This document shows, piece by piece, positions 1-7,203 of a stretch of DNA of 12,093 bases. Positions within the stretch are counted from its first letter, which is position 1. Every line of letters starts with the position of its first letter. A program made the position numbers and the translations under genes. Where the stretch lies: contig JAHAYQ010000017.1 in NCBI GenBank assembly GCA_018384465.1, forward strand, positions 1-12,093. The letters run 5' to 3'. The stretch is from Myroides sp. (GTDB lineage: Bacteria; Bacteroidota; Bacteroidia; Flavobacteriales; Flavobacteriaceae). The notes under the pieces are model-generated. The model was not told the origin of the DNA, did no database searches, and worked only from the letters and a program-made list of their open reading frames with translations.

Positions 1-101
1 GTTTTTATAGAAGAGAAATCGCCTACGTTTTTATCAATTTGCGCACTCACAAAAGTTTGAAACCCTAAAAATACCGCTGTAATTAAAAATTGATTTTTCA
101 T
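1..101 (-). CDS. Secreted protein, N-terminal fragment (possible DUF2807/GIN-domain protein)
   Basis: Only the first 33 codons are inside the window; the gene continues past the left edge. The start MKNQFLITAVFLGF is a short basic end followed by a hydrophobic stretch. It ends in V-S-A before Gln21, a good signal peptidase I site, so the product is probably exported to the periplasm or outer membrane. The mature start QIDKNVGDFSSIK resembles the beginning of flavobacterial DUF2807 (head GIN domain) proteins, which often read 'GDF..(I/L/V)K' just after the signal peptide. That family assignment rests on a few residues from memory and is tentative. The ATG overlaps the rnr stop codon (ATGA, positions 101-98), so it is probably translated by coupling to rnr on the same transcript. 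Confidence 0.6.
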   Translation of the reverse strand, partial: MKNQFLITAVFLGFQTFVSAQIDKNVGDFSSIK

Positions 102-2281
102 TCTTCACTTACTTTTTTTATCAACGTAAAATCTAATTGTTTTTTAACTAAATCTGCATTTTTTACTTTTACGATTACTTCATCGCCCAACTGTAATAAA
201 CTTTTGGTTACTTCACCTACTAATGCAAATTGCTCGGGATCAAAAGTGTAGTAATCGTCTTTAATTTCGCGAATACGAACCATGCCTTCGCATTTGTTTT
301 CTACAATTTCAACGTAAATTCCCCATTCGGTAACACCTGAAATAACACCCAAAAACTCCTCGTCTTTATGATCCTGCATAAACTTTACCTGCATGTATTT
401 TATACTGTCGCGTTCAGCATTTGCAGCCAAATTTTCCATTTGCGAACTGTGTACACATTTCTCTTCGTATAGTTCTTCGTCTGCCGATTTTGCTCCGTCT
501 AAATACTGTTGAAGCAATCTGTGTGCCATTACATCGGGGTAACGACGAATAGGCGAGGTAAAGTGCGAATAATAATCAAACGCCAAACCGTAATGCCCAA
601 TGTTGTCTGTAGAATACGCGGCTTTACTCATACTGCGAATTGCCAAAGTATCTACCATATTCTGTTCTTTTTTACCTTGAACATCGCTTAACAACTTATT
701 CAACGATTGTGAAATTGTACTTTTTGATTTAAAATTGATGCCATATCCAAATTTAGAAATCACCGATTGTAAATTGAATAATTTGTCTTGATCGGGTTCA
801 TCGTGAATACGATAAATGAATGTCTTCTTTTGTTTTCCGATAAATTCAGATACTTTCCGATTTGCCAGCAACATAAACTCTTCAATTAAATGATTGGCAT
901 CTTTAGAAACTTTAAAGTAAACACCTGTTGGTTCGTCGTTTTCATCTAAATGGAATTTTACTTCCACTTTATCAAACGAAATAGCTCCGGCTGCCATGCG
1001 TTTAGCACGTAACTTTTTAGCCAAATCGTCCATTGTTATAACAGCATTTACAATTGAATCATCAATAATTTGCTCTTCGTTGGTTAGCGAAATATCGGCA
1101 GGAATTTTGTTTCCTTTGGTTTCAATAATAACCTGTGCTTCTTCATACGCCATGCGTTTATCAGAATAGGTAACTGTTCTTCCAAACCAAGAATCTACAA
1201 TTTCGGCTTTTTTATTTAAAGTGAAAACAGCAGAAAAGGTGTATTTTTCTTCGTTAGGTCGCAAAGAACACGCAAAATTCGATAGTACTTCAGGCAGCAT
1301 CGGCACTACGCGATCTACCAAATAGATCGATGTAGCACGGTTGTAAGCTTCTTCGTCTAAAATAGTGCCTTCTTGCACATAATGAGAAACATCGGCAATG
1401 TGTACGCCAATTTCGTAATTTCCATTTTCTAATTCTTGAAACGATAAGGCATCGTCAAAATCTTTGGCATCGCGCGGATCAATCGTGAAGGTCAATACAT
1501 CACGCATATCTCTACGTTTTGCAATTTCTTCTTCGGTGATTGATGTGTCTAATTTCTGAGCGAAAGTTTCTACTTCGATAGGAAATTCGGTTGGTAAACC
1601 ATATTCAGCCAAAATAGCGTGCATTTCAGTATTATGTTCGCCTGGTTTTCCTAAAACCTTAATGACTTTTCCGTACGGATTGTTCGCTTTTTCAGGCCAG
1701 TCGGTCATTTTTACCAATACCACATCGCCGTTTTCTGCATCGCCAAATTTTTCTTTCGGAATAAACAAATCCACATACATTTTAGGGTTTGCCGAAACCA
1801 CAAAAGCAAAAGTGCCACTCATTTGAATTACACCTACAAATTCGTCTTTTTTGCGTTCAATCACCTCAATTACTTCGGCTTCTGGTTTTTTGCCTTTGCG
1901 TTTGTTGTAAATGTAGGCTTTTACTTTATCGCCATGTAACGCTTTGTTAAGGTTGTTTGCAGGAATAAAGGCATCTTCTTCAAAATCGGGTGAAACAAAA
2001 TAGGCGGTTTTGCGCGATGTCATATCAATTACACCTTCAAAATAACTGCTTTGTTCGGCAATTCTGAATTTACCGCGTTCGGTTTCTTCTATTTTTTGTT
2101 TGCTTAAAAGGTATTTTAATTCTTTAATGATTTCGTTTCTTCCTTTGGTATCGGTTACTTCAAAAACTGCAGCAATTTGTTTGTAATTAAAAGATTTTGA
2201 ACTGTTTTTTGAAAGTAATTTTAAGATTTTAGTTGAAAAATCTTTTTCTTTTTTATTGAATTTTTTGATTCTTTTTGTCAT
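98..2281 (-). CDS. rnr: Ribonuclease R (RNase II/RNB family 3'-5' exoribonuclease)
   Basis: This is a 727-residue hydrolytic 3'-5' exoribonuclease that degrades structured RNA, including rRNA and mRNA fragments, in the cytoplasm. Domain order fits RNase R: a basic N-terminal helix-turn-helix-like region (about 1-75), two cold-shock/OB-fold domains (about 80-210), the RNB catalytic domain (about 255-590) and a C-terminal S1 domain (about 641-722). The catalytic metal-binding cluster is visible as IDPRDAKDFDDA, with Asp268, Asp274, Asp276 and Asp277. The conserved YSHFTSPIRRYPD segment lies at 571-583. It is shorter than the E. coli enzyme (about 813 residues), mainly because it lacks the long lysine-rich tail after S1. 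The ATG at 2281 follows a TAnnTTTG-type promoter element. The stop overlaps the start of the next gene by four bases. All key residues are present, so it should be active. Confidence 0.96.
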   Translation of the reverse strand: MTKRIKKFNKKEKDFSTKILKLLSKNSSKSFNYKQIAAVFEVTDTKGRNEIIKELKYLLSKQKIEETERGKFRIAEQSSYFEGVIDMTSRKTAYFVSPDFEEDAFIPANNLNKALHGDKVKAYIYNKRKGKKPEAEVIEVIERKKDEFVGVIQMSGTFAFVVSANPKMYVDLFIPKEKFGDAENGDVVLVKMTDWPEKANNPYGKVIKVLGKPGEHNTEMHAILAEYGLPTEFPIEVETFAQKLDTSITEEEIAKRRDMRDVLTFTIDPRDAKDFDDALSFQELENGNYEIGVHIADVSHYVQEGTILDEEAYNRATSIYLVDRVVPMLPEVLSNFACSLRPNEEKYTFSAVFTLNKKAEIVDSWFGRTVTYSDKRMAYEEAQVIIETKGNKIPADISLTNEEQIIDDSIVNAVITMDDLAKKLRAKRMAAGAISFDKVEVKFHLDENDEPTGVYFKVSKDANHLIEEFMLLANRKVSEFIGKQKKTFIYRIHDEPDQDKLFNLQSVISKFGYGINFKSKSTISQSLNKLLSDVQGKKEQNMVDTLAIRSMSKAAYSTDNIGHYGLAFDYYSHFTSPIRRYPDVMAHRLLQQYLDGAKSADEELYEEKCVHSSQMENLAANAERDSIKYMQVKFMQDHKDEEFLGVISGVTEWGIYVEIVENKCEGMVRIREIKDDYYTFDPEQFALVGEVTKSLLQLGDEVIVKVKNADLVKKQLDFTLIKKVSEE

Positions 2282-2327
2282 ATATAATTTTCAATCTGCT
2301 TAAAAAGCATAATTCTTATTAAAGGTA

Positions 2328-2335
2328 CAAAATTA
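2328..2335 (-). promoter_or_regulatory. Likely -7 promoter element of rnr
   Basis: The minus strand reads TAATTTTG here, an exact match to the Bacteroidota -7 consensus TAnnTTTG, 46 bases upstream of the rnr ATG. No clear TTG -33 element is seen at the expected 17-23 base spacing, so this is a half-match in AT-rich DNA and only moderately supported. Confidence 0.45.
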
Positions 2336-2415
2336 AGTATCTAGAAATGTTTTTTTAATGATTTTTTATGAATTGTTGGATTCAAGAGATAAATGCAACA
2401 AGTTTATTTGTTTTT

Positions 2416-2801
2416 AATTTTTGATCGTTTACTTATGTATAATTGATTGGTTATCAATATTCTGTTGTCTTTAGAATGACATCTCTTTACGATACCTTTT
2501 GCCTTTAGTTCTCAAATGTTTATAGCTTTCCACCGTTTCGTTTATCCTTCCAATTGTAAATAGTGTAAAATATTGGATTGAACTGTATCATTAAAACGAC
2601 AATATTTTTTTCTTTTGATGTCATTTCTCTGCTTTGAGCTAAAACATCTTGTATAAACCATTTTTACCATCAGAATTTCTTTTAATTTCTATAGAAACAA
2701 CGGATTTATCTCTGCCAATAAAATCAGCTATTTTAGAAATTCCTTTACTCAGATTAAGGTAAGTTTCTATTTTGTATCTTTGTTTTTAGTGTTAAATGTG
2801 G
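2416..2801 (-). pseudogene. Decayed, truncated IS30-family transposase
   Basis: Joining minus-strand frames gives a chain of IS30-type motifs in the right order. First is PHLTLK (2801-2784), then, after a frame change in a run of T (2783-2787), QRYKIETYLNLSKGISKIAD continuing through FIGRDKSVVSIEIKRN, the N-terminal helix-turn-helix. After GLYK another frame change leads to DVLAQSR. Further on come DKRNGGKL and, after a frameshift at about 2523, YKHLRTKGKRYRK, then KDNRILI and ISKRSKI, resembling the IS30 'NRVSIDxRP' segment. Intact family members are roughly 300-380 residues. Here the part before DKRNGGKL is shortened and the whole DDE catalytic region is missing. There are at least four frame breaks, so it cannot produce active transposase. 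Terminal inverted repeats and target duplications are not recognisable. Confidence 0.8.
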
Positions 2802-2905
2802 TGTAGTTTTGTAGTGGAGTGCCACAAAATAAGCTAATTTTTCGCCACCGAGTTTTTTTAAATGTTGTTACAACAATTATTAAATTTAAGAAATAAAAGG
2901 GAGTT

Positions 2906-3547
2906 ATGAAAAAATATTACATAATCTTAATAAGTTGTTTTTGGATGTTTTCTTGTAAGGAGGTAAAAAAGCAAGAAAATCAAGAGAATGAACATTCAAG
3001 TCATCAATTAGGTATAGAGCATGTATCGCATCCTGATTTATTACATTGGCTACAGTATTATCAAACGACAATAGACAGTAGTTTTAGCATTGATAATTTT
3101 GTATTTGAATTGGAAACCGAAATTCCCAAAACTGAAGGATCGGTACTGGCGCTATTTGATGATTCATTTGATAAAATCTATACCGATTTTTTAATTTATA
3201 GTCCTAATCAGAAAAAATATATTGACATTGACAGCTATCAGTGGAGTTTAGATACAAATACAAATGCGCCTATGTTTGAAGCCGATCAAGAAATTACTTT
3301 AGTAGATTTAGAAAGTGAAAAAGCATGGCGTATTGGTTTTTTAGGACCATCGTACGTGGTAGAAAATGCGTTGTGGCAGAATGATTCTATTGTATTGCTT
3401 TTACAAAATTCTTACGATCAAGTGCCGTCTATCCAAAAAGTAAACGTAAATACCTTTAGCAAATCAACTTATAATTATAACGATACATTAGCTAAAAAAT
3501 CAGATTACAGAATAATACGAATTAATAAAATTTTAAATAATGAATAA
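2906..3547 (+). CDS. Hypothetical lipoprotein, family not recognised
   Basis: I do not recognise this 213-residue protein. It begins MKKYYIILISCFWMFSC: two lysines, a hydrophobic core and a cysteine at position 17 preceded by M-F-S, a loose lipobox of the Bacteroidota kind. It should therefore be a lipid-anchored envelope protein. After the cysteine come a Lys/Glu/Gln-rich linker and a His/Ser patch (HSSH), then a soluble acidic domain with many aromatic residues (for example HWLQYYQ and QWSLD) and no transmembrane segment. An acidic, lysine-containing stretch just after the lipid-bearing cysteine can act as a surface-export signal in Flavobacteriia, which is possible here. The stop overlaps the next gene by 8 bases, so the two are probably co-transcribed and translationally coupled. 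Confidence 0.85.
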   Translation: MKKYYIILISCFWMFSCKEVKKQENQENEHSSHQLGIEHVSHPDLLHWLQYYQTTIDSSFSIDNFVFELETEIPKTEGSVLALFDDSFDKIYTDFLIYSPNQKKYIDIDSYQWSLDTNTNAPMFEADQEITLVDLESEKAWRIGFLGPSYVVENALWQNDSIVLLLQNSYDQVPSIQKVNVNTFSKSTYNYNDTLAKKSDYRIIRINKILNNE

Positions 3548-3893
3548 GATATATTACTTGAAAACTTGTGATACATGCAAGAAAATTTTAAAGCAAATTA
3601 ACAATTTAGAGCAGTTTGAATTACAAGATATCAAAACCGATCCTTTAACAGCTTCACAGTTAGCTGAAATGTATCAACATACCAATAGCTATGAAGCATT
3701 GTTCAATAAACGAGCACAATTATACAAACAAAGAAATTTAAAAGACCAACAATTAACCGAGCAAGACTATAAAGATTTATTATTAGAACACTACACCTTT
3801 TTAGGTCGACCGGTCGTCTTTTTTAAAGATGAATTATTCGTAGGAAATGCTGCTAAAACAATTAATAACATGTTGGAAAAGGTGAATTTTTAA
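3540..3893 (+). CDS. ArsC/Spx-like thioredoxin-fold protein (arsenate reductase family)
   Basis: This 117-residue cytoplasmic protein has the length and pattern of the ArsC/Spx/YffB family. An N-terminal beta strand leads to a CxxC motif (Cys10-Asp-Thr-Cys13), helical regions follow, and the conserved LGRPVVFF segment (88-95) holds the family's Arg90 and cis-Pro91. The C-terminal VGNAAKTINNML also fits. Family members use the first cysteine as a thiol nucleophile, either to reduce arsenate or as a redox sensor. With no ars operon around it, a housekeeping redox role is as likely as arsenate reduction, so I do not assign arsC. The ATG at 3540 lies inside the last codons of the upstream lipoprotein gene (8-base overlap). 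Confidence 0.85.
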   Translation: MNKIYYLKTCDTCKKILKQINNLEQFELQDIKTDPLTASQLAEMYQHTNSYEALFNKRAQLYKQRNLKDQQLTEQDYKDLLLEHYTFLGRPVVFFKDELFVGNAAKTINNMLEKVNF

Positions 3894-3903
3894 TTTAAAA
3901 GCT

Positions 3904-3933
3904 TGTAAATAATAATTCATTTAACTATTTTTA
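3904..3933 (+). promoter_or_regulatory. Likely aqpZ promoter
   Basis: TTG at 3904-3906, a 19-base spacer and TATTTTTA at 3926-3933 match the Bacteroidota -33/-7 pattern (TTG, TAnnTTTG) except for the final base. The aqpZ ATG is 23 bases downstream. Confidence 0.4.
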
Positions 3934-3956
3934 ACAAAATTTAAGAAAAATAAGAG

Positions 3957-4660
3957 ATGAAAAAATTATTTGCAGAGTTCTTTGGAACTTTTTGGTTAGT
4001 TTTTGGAGGATGTGGCGCGGCTGTTTTTGCGGCAGGTGTACCAGAAATTGGCATGGGTTAGCAGGTGTATCGCTTGCATTTGGTTTAACTGTTTTAACAA
4101 TGGCGCATGCAGTAGGGCATATTTCGGGTGGTCACTTTAATCCGGCAGTACTTTTTGGCTTAATGGTAAGCGGTCGTTTTCCAGCTAAAGATTTAGCTCC
4201 GTACATAGTTTCACAACTATTAGGCGCAACAGCAGCTGCGGCTTGTTTGTATACCATTTTAAGTGGAGCAGGTGCATTCTCAGTTGAAGGTGCGGGTGCA
4301 TTCGCTACCAATTTTTATGAAATGGAAGGATATGCAGGAAGAAGTTATAGTATGGGCGCTGCTTTTTTAGCAGAGTTTTTATTAACAGCCTTTTTCCTAA
4401 TCATCATTTTAGGAGCTACCGATAAATGGGCAAACGGTAAATTTGCAGGTATAGCCATTGGTTTGGCGTTAACGTTAATCGATTTAATATCTATTCCTAT
4501 CACCAATACATCAGTGAACCCGGCTCGTTCTACTTCACAAGCGTTGTTTGTACAAGGCGAAGTGTTGTCGCAATTGTGGTTATTTTGGTTGGCGCCTATT
4601 GCCGGAGCCATTGTGGGCGGATTGATTTATAAGTTTTTATTACAAAAAGAAGAAGCTTAA
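3957..4660 (+). pseudogene. aqpZ: Aquaporin Z, frameshifted (water channel)
   Basis: This is an aquaporin Z, an inner-membrane water channel, but the frame is broken. From ATG 3957 the first 34 codons read as a normal AqpZ start (AEFFGTFWLVFGGCGAA, then PEIGMG) and hit TAG at 4059. Homology continues one frame over, with LAGVSLAFGLTVLTM starting at 4058, to the stop at 4658-4660. Restoring one base near 4052-4058 gives about 234 residues, the normal size (E. coli 231). Both pore signatures are present, SGGHFNPAV and NTSVNPARS, and so is the selectivity-filter arginine. The position equivalent to the filter His174 of E. coli AqpZ is Asp here (LTLIDLISIP). TTG codons inside the first part could open the second frame but would give an out-of-frame start that is not AqpZ-like. 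The break may be a true mutation or a sequencing error. Confidence 0.9.
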
Positions 4661-4685
4661 TTTTCTTCAATATTCTAAATTAAAG

Positions 4686-4710
4686 CTGTCTGATTTTCAG
4701 ACAGTTTTTG
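4686..4710 (+). terminator. Intrinsic terminator after aqpZ
   Basis: The perfect 8-base-pair stem CTGTCTGA/TCAGACAG with a 3-base loop is followed by TTTTTG. It starts 25 bases after the aqpZ stop and separates aqpZ from the yicC promoter. Confidence 0.85.
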
Positions 4711-4725
4711 TTTTATAATAGTTTG

Positions 4726-4754
4726 TTGATTTTATACCAATTATATTAACTTTG
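4726..4754 (+). promoter_or_regulatory. yicC promoter
   Basis: TTG (4726-4728), an 18-base spacer and TAACTTTG (4747-4754) match the Bacteroidota promoter exactly. The element sits between the aqpZ terminator and the yicC ATG, leaving a very short leader of about 15 bases. Confidence 0.75.
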
Positions 4755-4774
4755 CAGCTTATATTTTGTAATAT

Positions 4775-5635
4775 ATGATATATTCAATGACAGGTTTTGG
4801 TAAAGCGTCAGTGCAATTGCCATTAAAAAAAATTACGGTAGAAATAAAATCGCTCAATTCTAAAAACTTAGACTTAAGCGTTCGTTTACCACAAGCTTAT
4901 AAAGAAAAAGAACTAGCAATTCGCAATGTAATTGCACAGCAGTTAGAACGTGGAAAAGTTGAATGTTCGGTTTTTATAGAAGTAACCGGCGAAGAAACAT
5001 CGGCTACTTTAAATGCGCCTATTGTTAAAGCGTATATTGCCCAAATGAAAAATATTATTCCTGATGCCGATGCGACCGAATTAATGAAAATGGCGGTGCG
5101 TATGCCCGATGCTTTGAAGGTAGATCGTTGTGAAGTAGATGAGCAAGAGTGGAACGAAATTGTAAAAGTTTTAAATCAAGCACTCGTAAATATCAATGAA
5201 TTTCGTAAACAAGAAGGCGAAAAATTAGGCACAGATTTTCAACAACGTATCCAAAATATAAGAAGCTTTATGCAAGAAGTAGCTACTTATGAAGAAGAAC
5301 GTATTACGAATGTTAAAGAACGTTTGTTGCAGAATTTAAAAGAGTTAGAAGTAAATATCGACGAAAGTAGATACGCACAAGAAGTAGTGTATTACATTGA
5401 AAAACTAGATATAAACGAAGAAAAAGTGCGTTTAACTAACCATTTAGATTACTTTGTAGAAACAATTAATGCGCAAGAGCACAGTGGTAGAAAGTTAGGA
5501 TTTATTGCGCAAGAAATGGGTCGTGAAATAAACACTATGGGATCTAAATCAAACCATTCAGAAATGCAGAAGTTGGTGGTGAAGATGAAAGATGAATTAG
5601 AAAAAATTAAAGAACAAGTATTAAATATTTTATAA
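4775..5635 (+). CDS. yicC: YicC/YloC-family endoribonuclease
   Basis: This 286-residue protein has the two-part YicC architecture. The N-terminal YicC domain starts MIYSMTGFGKA and includes EIKSLNSKNLDL (23-34) and ERGKVE (58-63). The C-terminal DUF1732 region includes NEEKVRLTNHLDYF (about 214-227) and GRKLGFIAQEMGREINTMGS (238-257), followed by a charged helix to the end. Family members characterised in other bacteria are metal-dependent endoribonucleases forming ring-like oligomers and acting on small RNAs. The role here is inferred from the family. The gene has its own promoter and stands upstream of gmk, a common Bacteroidota arrangement. The ATG at 4775 gives the usual family N-terminus. 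Confidence 0.93.
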   Translation: MIYSMTGFGKASVQLPLKKITVEIKSLNSKNLDLSVRLPQAYKEKELAIRNVIAQQLERGKVECSVFIEVTGEETSATLNAPIVKAYIAQMKNIIPDADATELMKMAVRMPDALKVDRCEVDEQEWNEIVKVLNQALVNINEFRKQEGEKLGTDFQQRIQNIRSFMQEVATYEEERITNVKERLLQNLKELEVNIDESRYAQEVVYYIEKLDINEEKVRLTNHLDYFVETINAQEHSGRKLGFIAQEMGREINTMGSKSNHSEMQKLVVKMKDELEKIKEQVLNIL

Positions 5636-5657
5636 TTGAATAATTTTTTGTTTTTAA

Positions 5658-5753
5658 TGTCATTCAATGTCCCGATAACTATCGGGAGAGGAATCTTAAT
5701 TAATAAAAATTTTTAAAGATTCTTCATTTCACTTTGTTTCATTCAGAATGACA
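5658..5753. repeat. 96-base palindromic dispersed repeat (MITE/REP-like)
   Basis: The outer ends are an 8-base inverted repeat, TGTCATTC (5658-5665) and GAATGACA (5746-5753). Inside are a perfect hairpin CCCGATA-ac-TATCGGG (5671-5686) and a second inverted pair GAATCTT (5691-5697)/AAGATTC (5716-5722). Sequences of this style ('GTCATTC...GAATGAC' with 'AGATTC') are common intergenic repeats in flavobacterial genomes. Other copies cannot be seen within this window. It fills nearly all of the yicC-gmk gap and could fold in RNA from either strand. Confidence 0.75.
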
Positions 5754-5787
5754 AAACAGCAAAATTATATTGTAACAACACTATTAA

Positions 5788-6366
5788 ATGTCAACACAAC
5801 AAGGAAAATTGATTGTTTTTTCGGCACCTTCGGGTTCCGGTAAAACAACAATTGTAAAATATCTGTTAACCCAACCGCAACTACACTTAGATTTTTCAAT
5901 TTCGGCAACTTCACGTTATATGCGCGATGGCGAAATCAACGGAAAAGATTATTATTTTATTTCTCCAGAAGATTTTCAGAAAAAAATCGCAGAAAATGCC
6001 TTTGTTGAGCATGAAGAAGTTTACAAAGACAATTTTTACGGCACCTTAAAAACCGAGTTAGAGCGTATATGGTCTGAAGGTAAACATGTTATTTTTGATA
6101 TTGATGTAGTAGGTGGTTTAAATATAAAAAATCAGTACCCTGATCAAACCTTGGCAATATTTGTAAATCCACCATCGGTTGATGAATTAGAACGACGTTT
6201 AAAATTCCGTCAAACAGAAAGCGATGAAAAAATTGCGATGAGGTTAGAGAAAGCAGAGCGTGAACTTGCGCGCGCGCCAGAGTTTGATGTGATCTTAGAA
6301 AATCACGATTTAGAAACAGCAAAGAATGAAGCTGTTCAATTAGTTTCTAATTTTTTAAACCAATAA
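5788..6366 (+). CDS. gmk: Guanylate kinase
   Basis: This is a 192-residue cytoplasmic enzyme that phosphorylates GMP to GDP with ATP. The P-loop APSGSGKT lies at residues 13-20. The GMP-binding segment follows: SATSRYMRDGEINGKDYYF at about 39-57, then the acidic HEE motif. Further on are DIDVVGGLNIK and the Arg-rich lid ERRLKFRQTESDEKI. Length and motifs are normal. A sizeable upstream gap filled by a palindromic repeat separates it from yicC, and nadD follows after 4 bases, so gmk and nadD are surely co-transcribed. No Shine-Dalgarno sequence is seen, as is usual for this group. Transcription could come from the yicC promoter through the repeat. Confidence 0.97.
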   Translation: MSTQQGKLIVFSAPSGSGKTTIVKYLLTQPQLHLDFSISATSRYMRDGEINGKDYYFISPEDFQKKIAENAFVEHEEVYKDNFYGTLKTELERIWSEGKHVIFDIDVVGGLNIKNQYPDQTLAIFVNPPSVDELERRLKFRQTESDEKIAMRLEKAERELARAPEFDVILENHDLETAKNEAVQLVSNFLNQ

Positions 6367-6370
6367 GCTC

Positions 6371-6952
6371 ATGAAGGTTGGTTTGTATTTTGGTACATTT
6401 AATCCTATACACGTAGGTCATTTAATCATTGCCAACCATTTGGTTGAAAACAGTGATTTAGATCAAGTATGGATGGTTGTTACGCCACACAATCCGCTTA
6501 AGAAGAAAAAAGGGCTTTTGGAAGATTACCACAGATTACACATGGTGCATTTGGCAACTGAAAAGTATGACAAAATTATACCAAGCGATGTTGAATTTAA
6601 ACTGCCACAACCAAATTATACCGTAAATACTTTAGTACATCTACAAGAAAAGTTTCCAAAATACTCTTTTTCGCTTATCATGGGCGAAGACAATTTAAAG
6701 TCGCTTAAAAAGTGGAAAAATTACGAAGTATTACTCAGCGAGTATCAGTTATACGTATATCCAAGAATTTCTGAAGACGAAGTGCCCAAAGAGTTTAATA
6801 ATCATCCAAATATTCATAGGGTACCGGCGCCTATTATCGAGTTGTCATCTACCTTTATCAGAAACAGTATAAAAGAAAAAAAGAACATACAACCTATGTT
6901 AGATGCAAAGGTTTGGGAATATATTGACCATAATTTGTTCTACAAAAAATAA
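6371..6952 (+). CDS. nadD: Nicotinate-nucleotide adenylyltransferase
   Basis: This is a 193-residue enzyme of NAD synthesis that joins nicotinate mononucleotide to AMP from ATP. The nucleotidyltransferase signature GTFNPIHVGH is at 8-17 and the second signature SSTFIR at 159-164. The substrate-binding region MGEDNLKSLKKW (104-115) is also present. Length is normal. It starts 4 bases after the gmk stop and is followed by a terminator, so gmk-nadD end one transcription unit. Confidence 0.96.
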   Translation: MKVGLYFGTFNPIHVGHLIIANHLVENSDLDQVWMVVTPHNPLKKKKGLLEDYHRLHMVHLATEKYDKIIPSDVEFKLPQPNYTVNTLVHLQEKFPKYSFSLIMGEDNLKSLKKWKNYEVLLSEYQLYVYPRISEDEVPKEFNNHPNIHRVPAPIIELSSTFIRNSIKEKKNIQPMLDAKVWEYIDHNLFYKK

Positions 6953-7005
6953 AATCAATAAAAAAAGAGTAACTTTATTCCCTATTGTGGACTTTTTTTA
7001 CTCAT

Positions 7006-7038
7006 AAAAAAGCGACATCCTTTTTGAAGTCGCTTTTT
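7006..7038 (+). terminator. Intrinsic terminator after nadD
   Basis: The stem AGCGAC (7011-7016)/GTCGCT (7029-7034), extended by A/T pairs, is followed by TTTTT. Just upstream, GAGTAA (6967-6972)/TTACTC (6998-7003) forms a further weak hairpin whose minus-strand side is followed by a T-run. The remainder of the 250-base gap up to gpsA shows only its promoter. Confidence 0.8.
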
Positions 7039-7156
7039 AAGTTTAGTAAAAAATCAAATTAAAAATCACAACTATAACGCACAAATAGTGTGTTTATTGT
7101 TCAGTAAAGTAAAATGCCTTTAATTAAAAGTATTTTAAGCTTAACAAAATAATAAA

Positions 7157-7185
7157 TTGAAAGAAGATTAAAAAAGTTATTTTTG
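7157..7185 (+). promoter_or_regulatory. gpsA promoter
   Basis: TTG (7157-7159), an 18-base spacer and TATTTTTG (7178-7185) match the Bacteroidota consensus. The -7 element contains the only alternative upstream start codon (TTG 7183), which argues that translation begins at ATG 7204. Confidence 0.75.
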
Positions 7186-7203
7186 CAATTCAAAAAAATA
7201 GAA

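Larger units (their letters stand above)
2282..2905. other. 624-base region without an intact gene
   Basis: The region lies between the divergent genes rnr (minus) and the lipoprotein gene (plus). It holds the rnr promoter at its left end and a decayed IS30 transposase over most of its middle. The right 100 bases contain a small inverted repeat (GTGG-agtg-CCAC, 2814-2825) and an interrupted palindrome (TGTTG-tta-CAACA, 2863-2875) close to the lipoprotein start. Either could be part of old insertion-sequence ends or an operator, but nothing decides between them. No intact reading frame of convincing length is present on either strand. Confidence 0.6.

Noticed and set aside
2775..2782. TATCTTTG as a plus-strand promoter for the lipoprotein gene
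   Set aside because: These bases are the reverse complement of the Gln-Arg-Tyr codons in the IS30 relic, lie over 120 bases from the ATG and have no TTG at proper spacing, so the match is probably coincidental.
3992..4057. TTG 3992 as the true start of the aquaporin gene
   Set aside because: The residues it adds (VSFWRMWRGCFCG...) are an out-of-frame reading of the AqpZ N-terminus, which is intact from ATG 3957 in the other frame.
4345..4611. 88-codon minus-strand frame opposite aqpZ
   Set aside because: It is antisense to conserved AqpZ membrane segments, with no recognisable motif or promoter.
5449..5667. Minus-strand frame across the end of yicC
   Set aside because: It is the antisense shadow of a well-conserved yicC 3' end and extends into the repeat.
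7183..7203. TTG 7183 as the gpsA start
   Set aside because: It lies within the promoter -7 element TATTTTTG, so the transcript should begin after it; ATG 7204 gives the family N-terminus.
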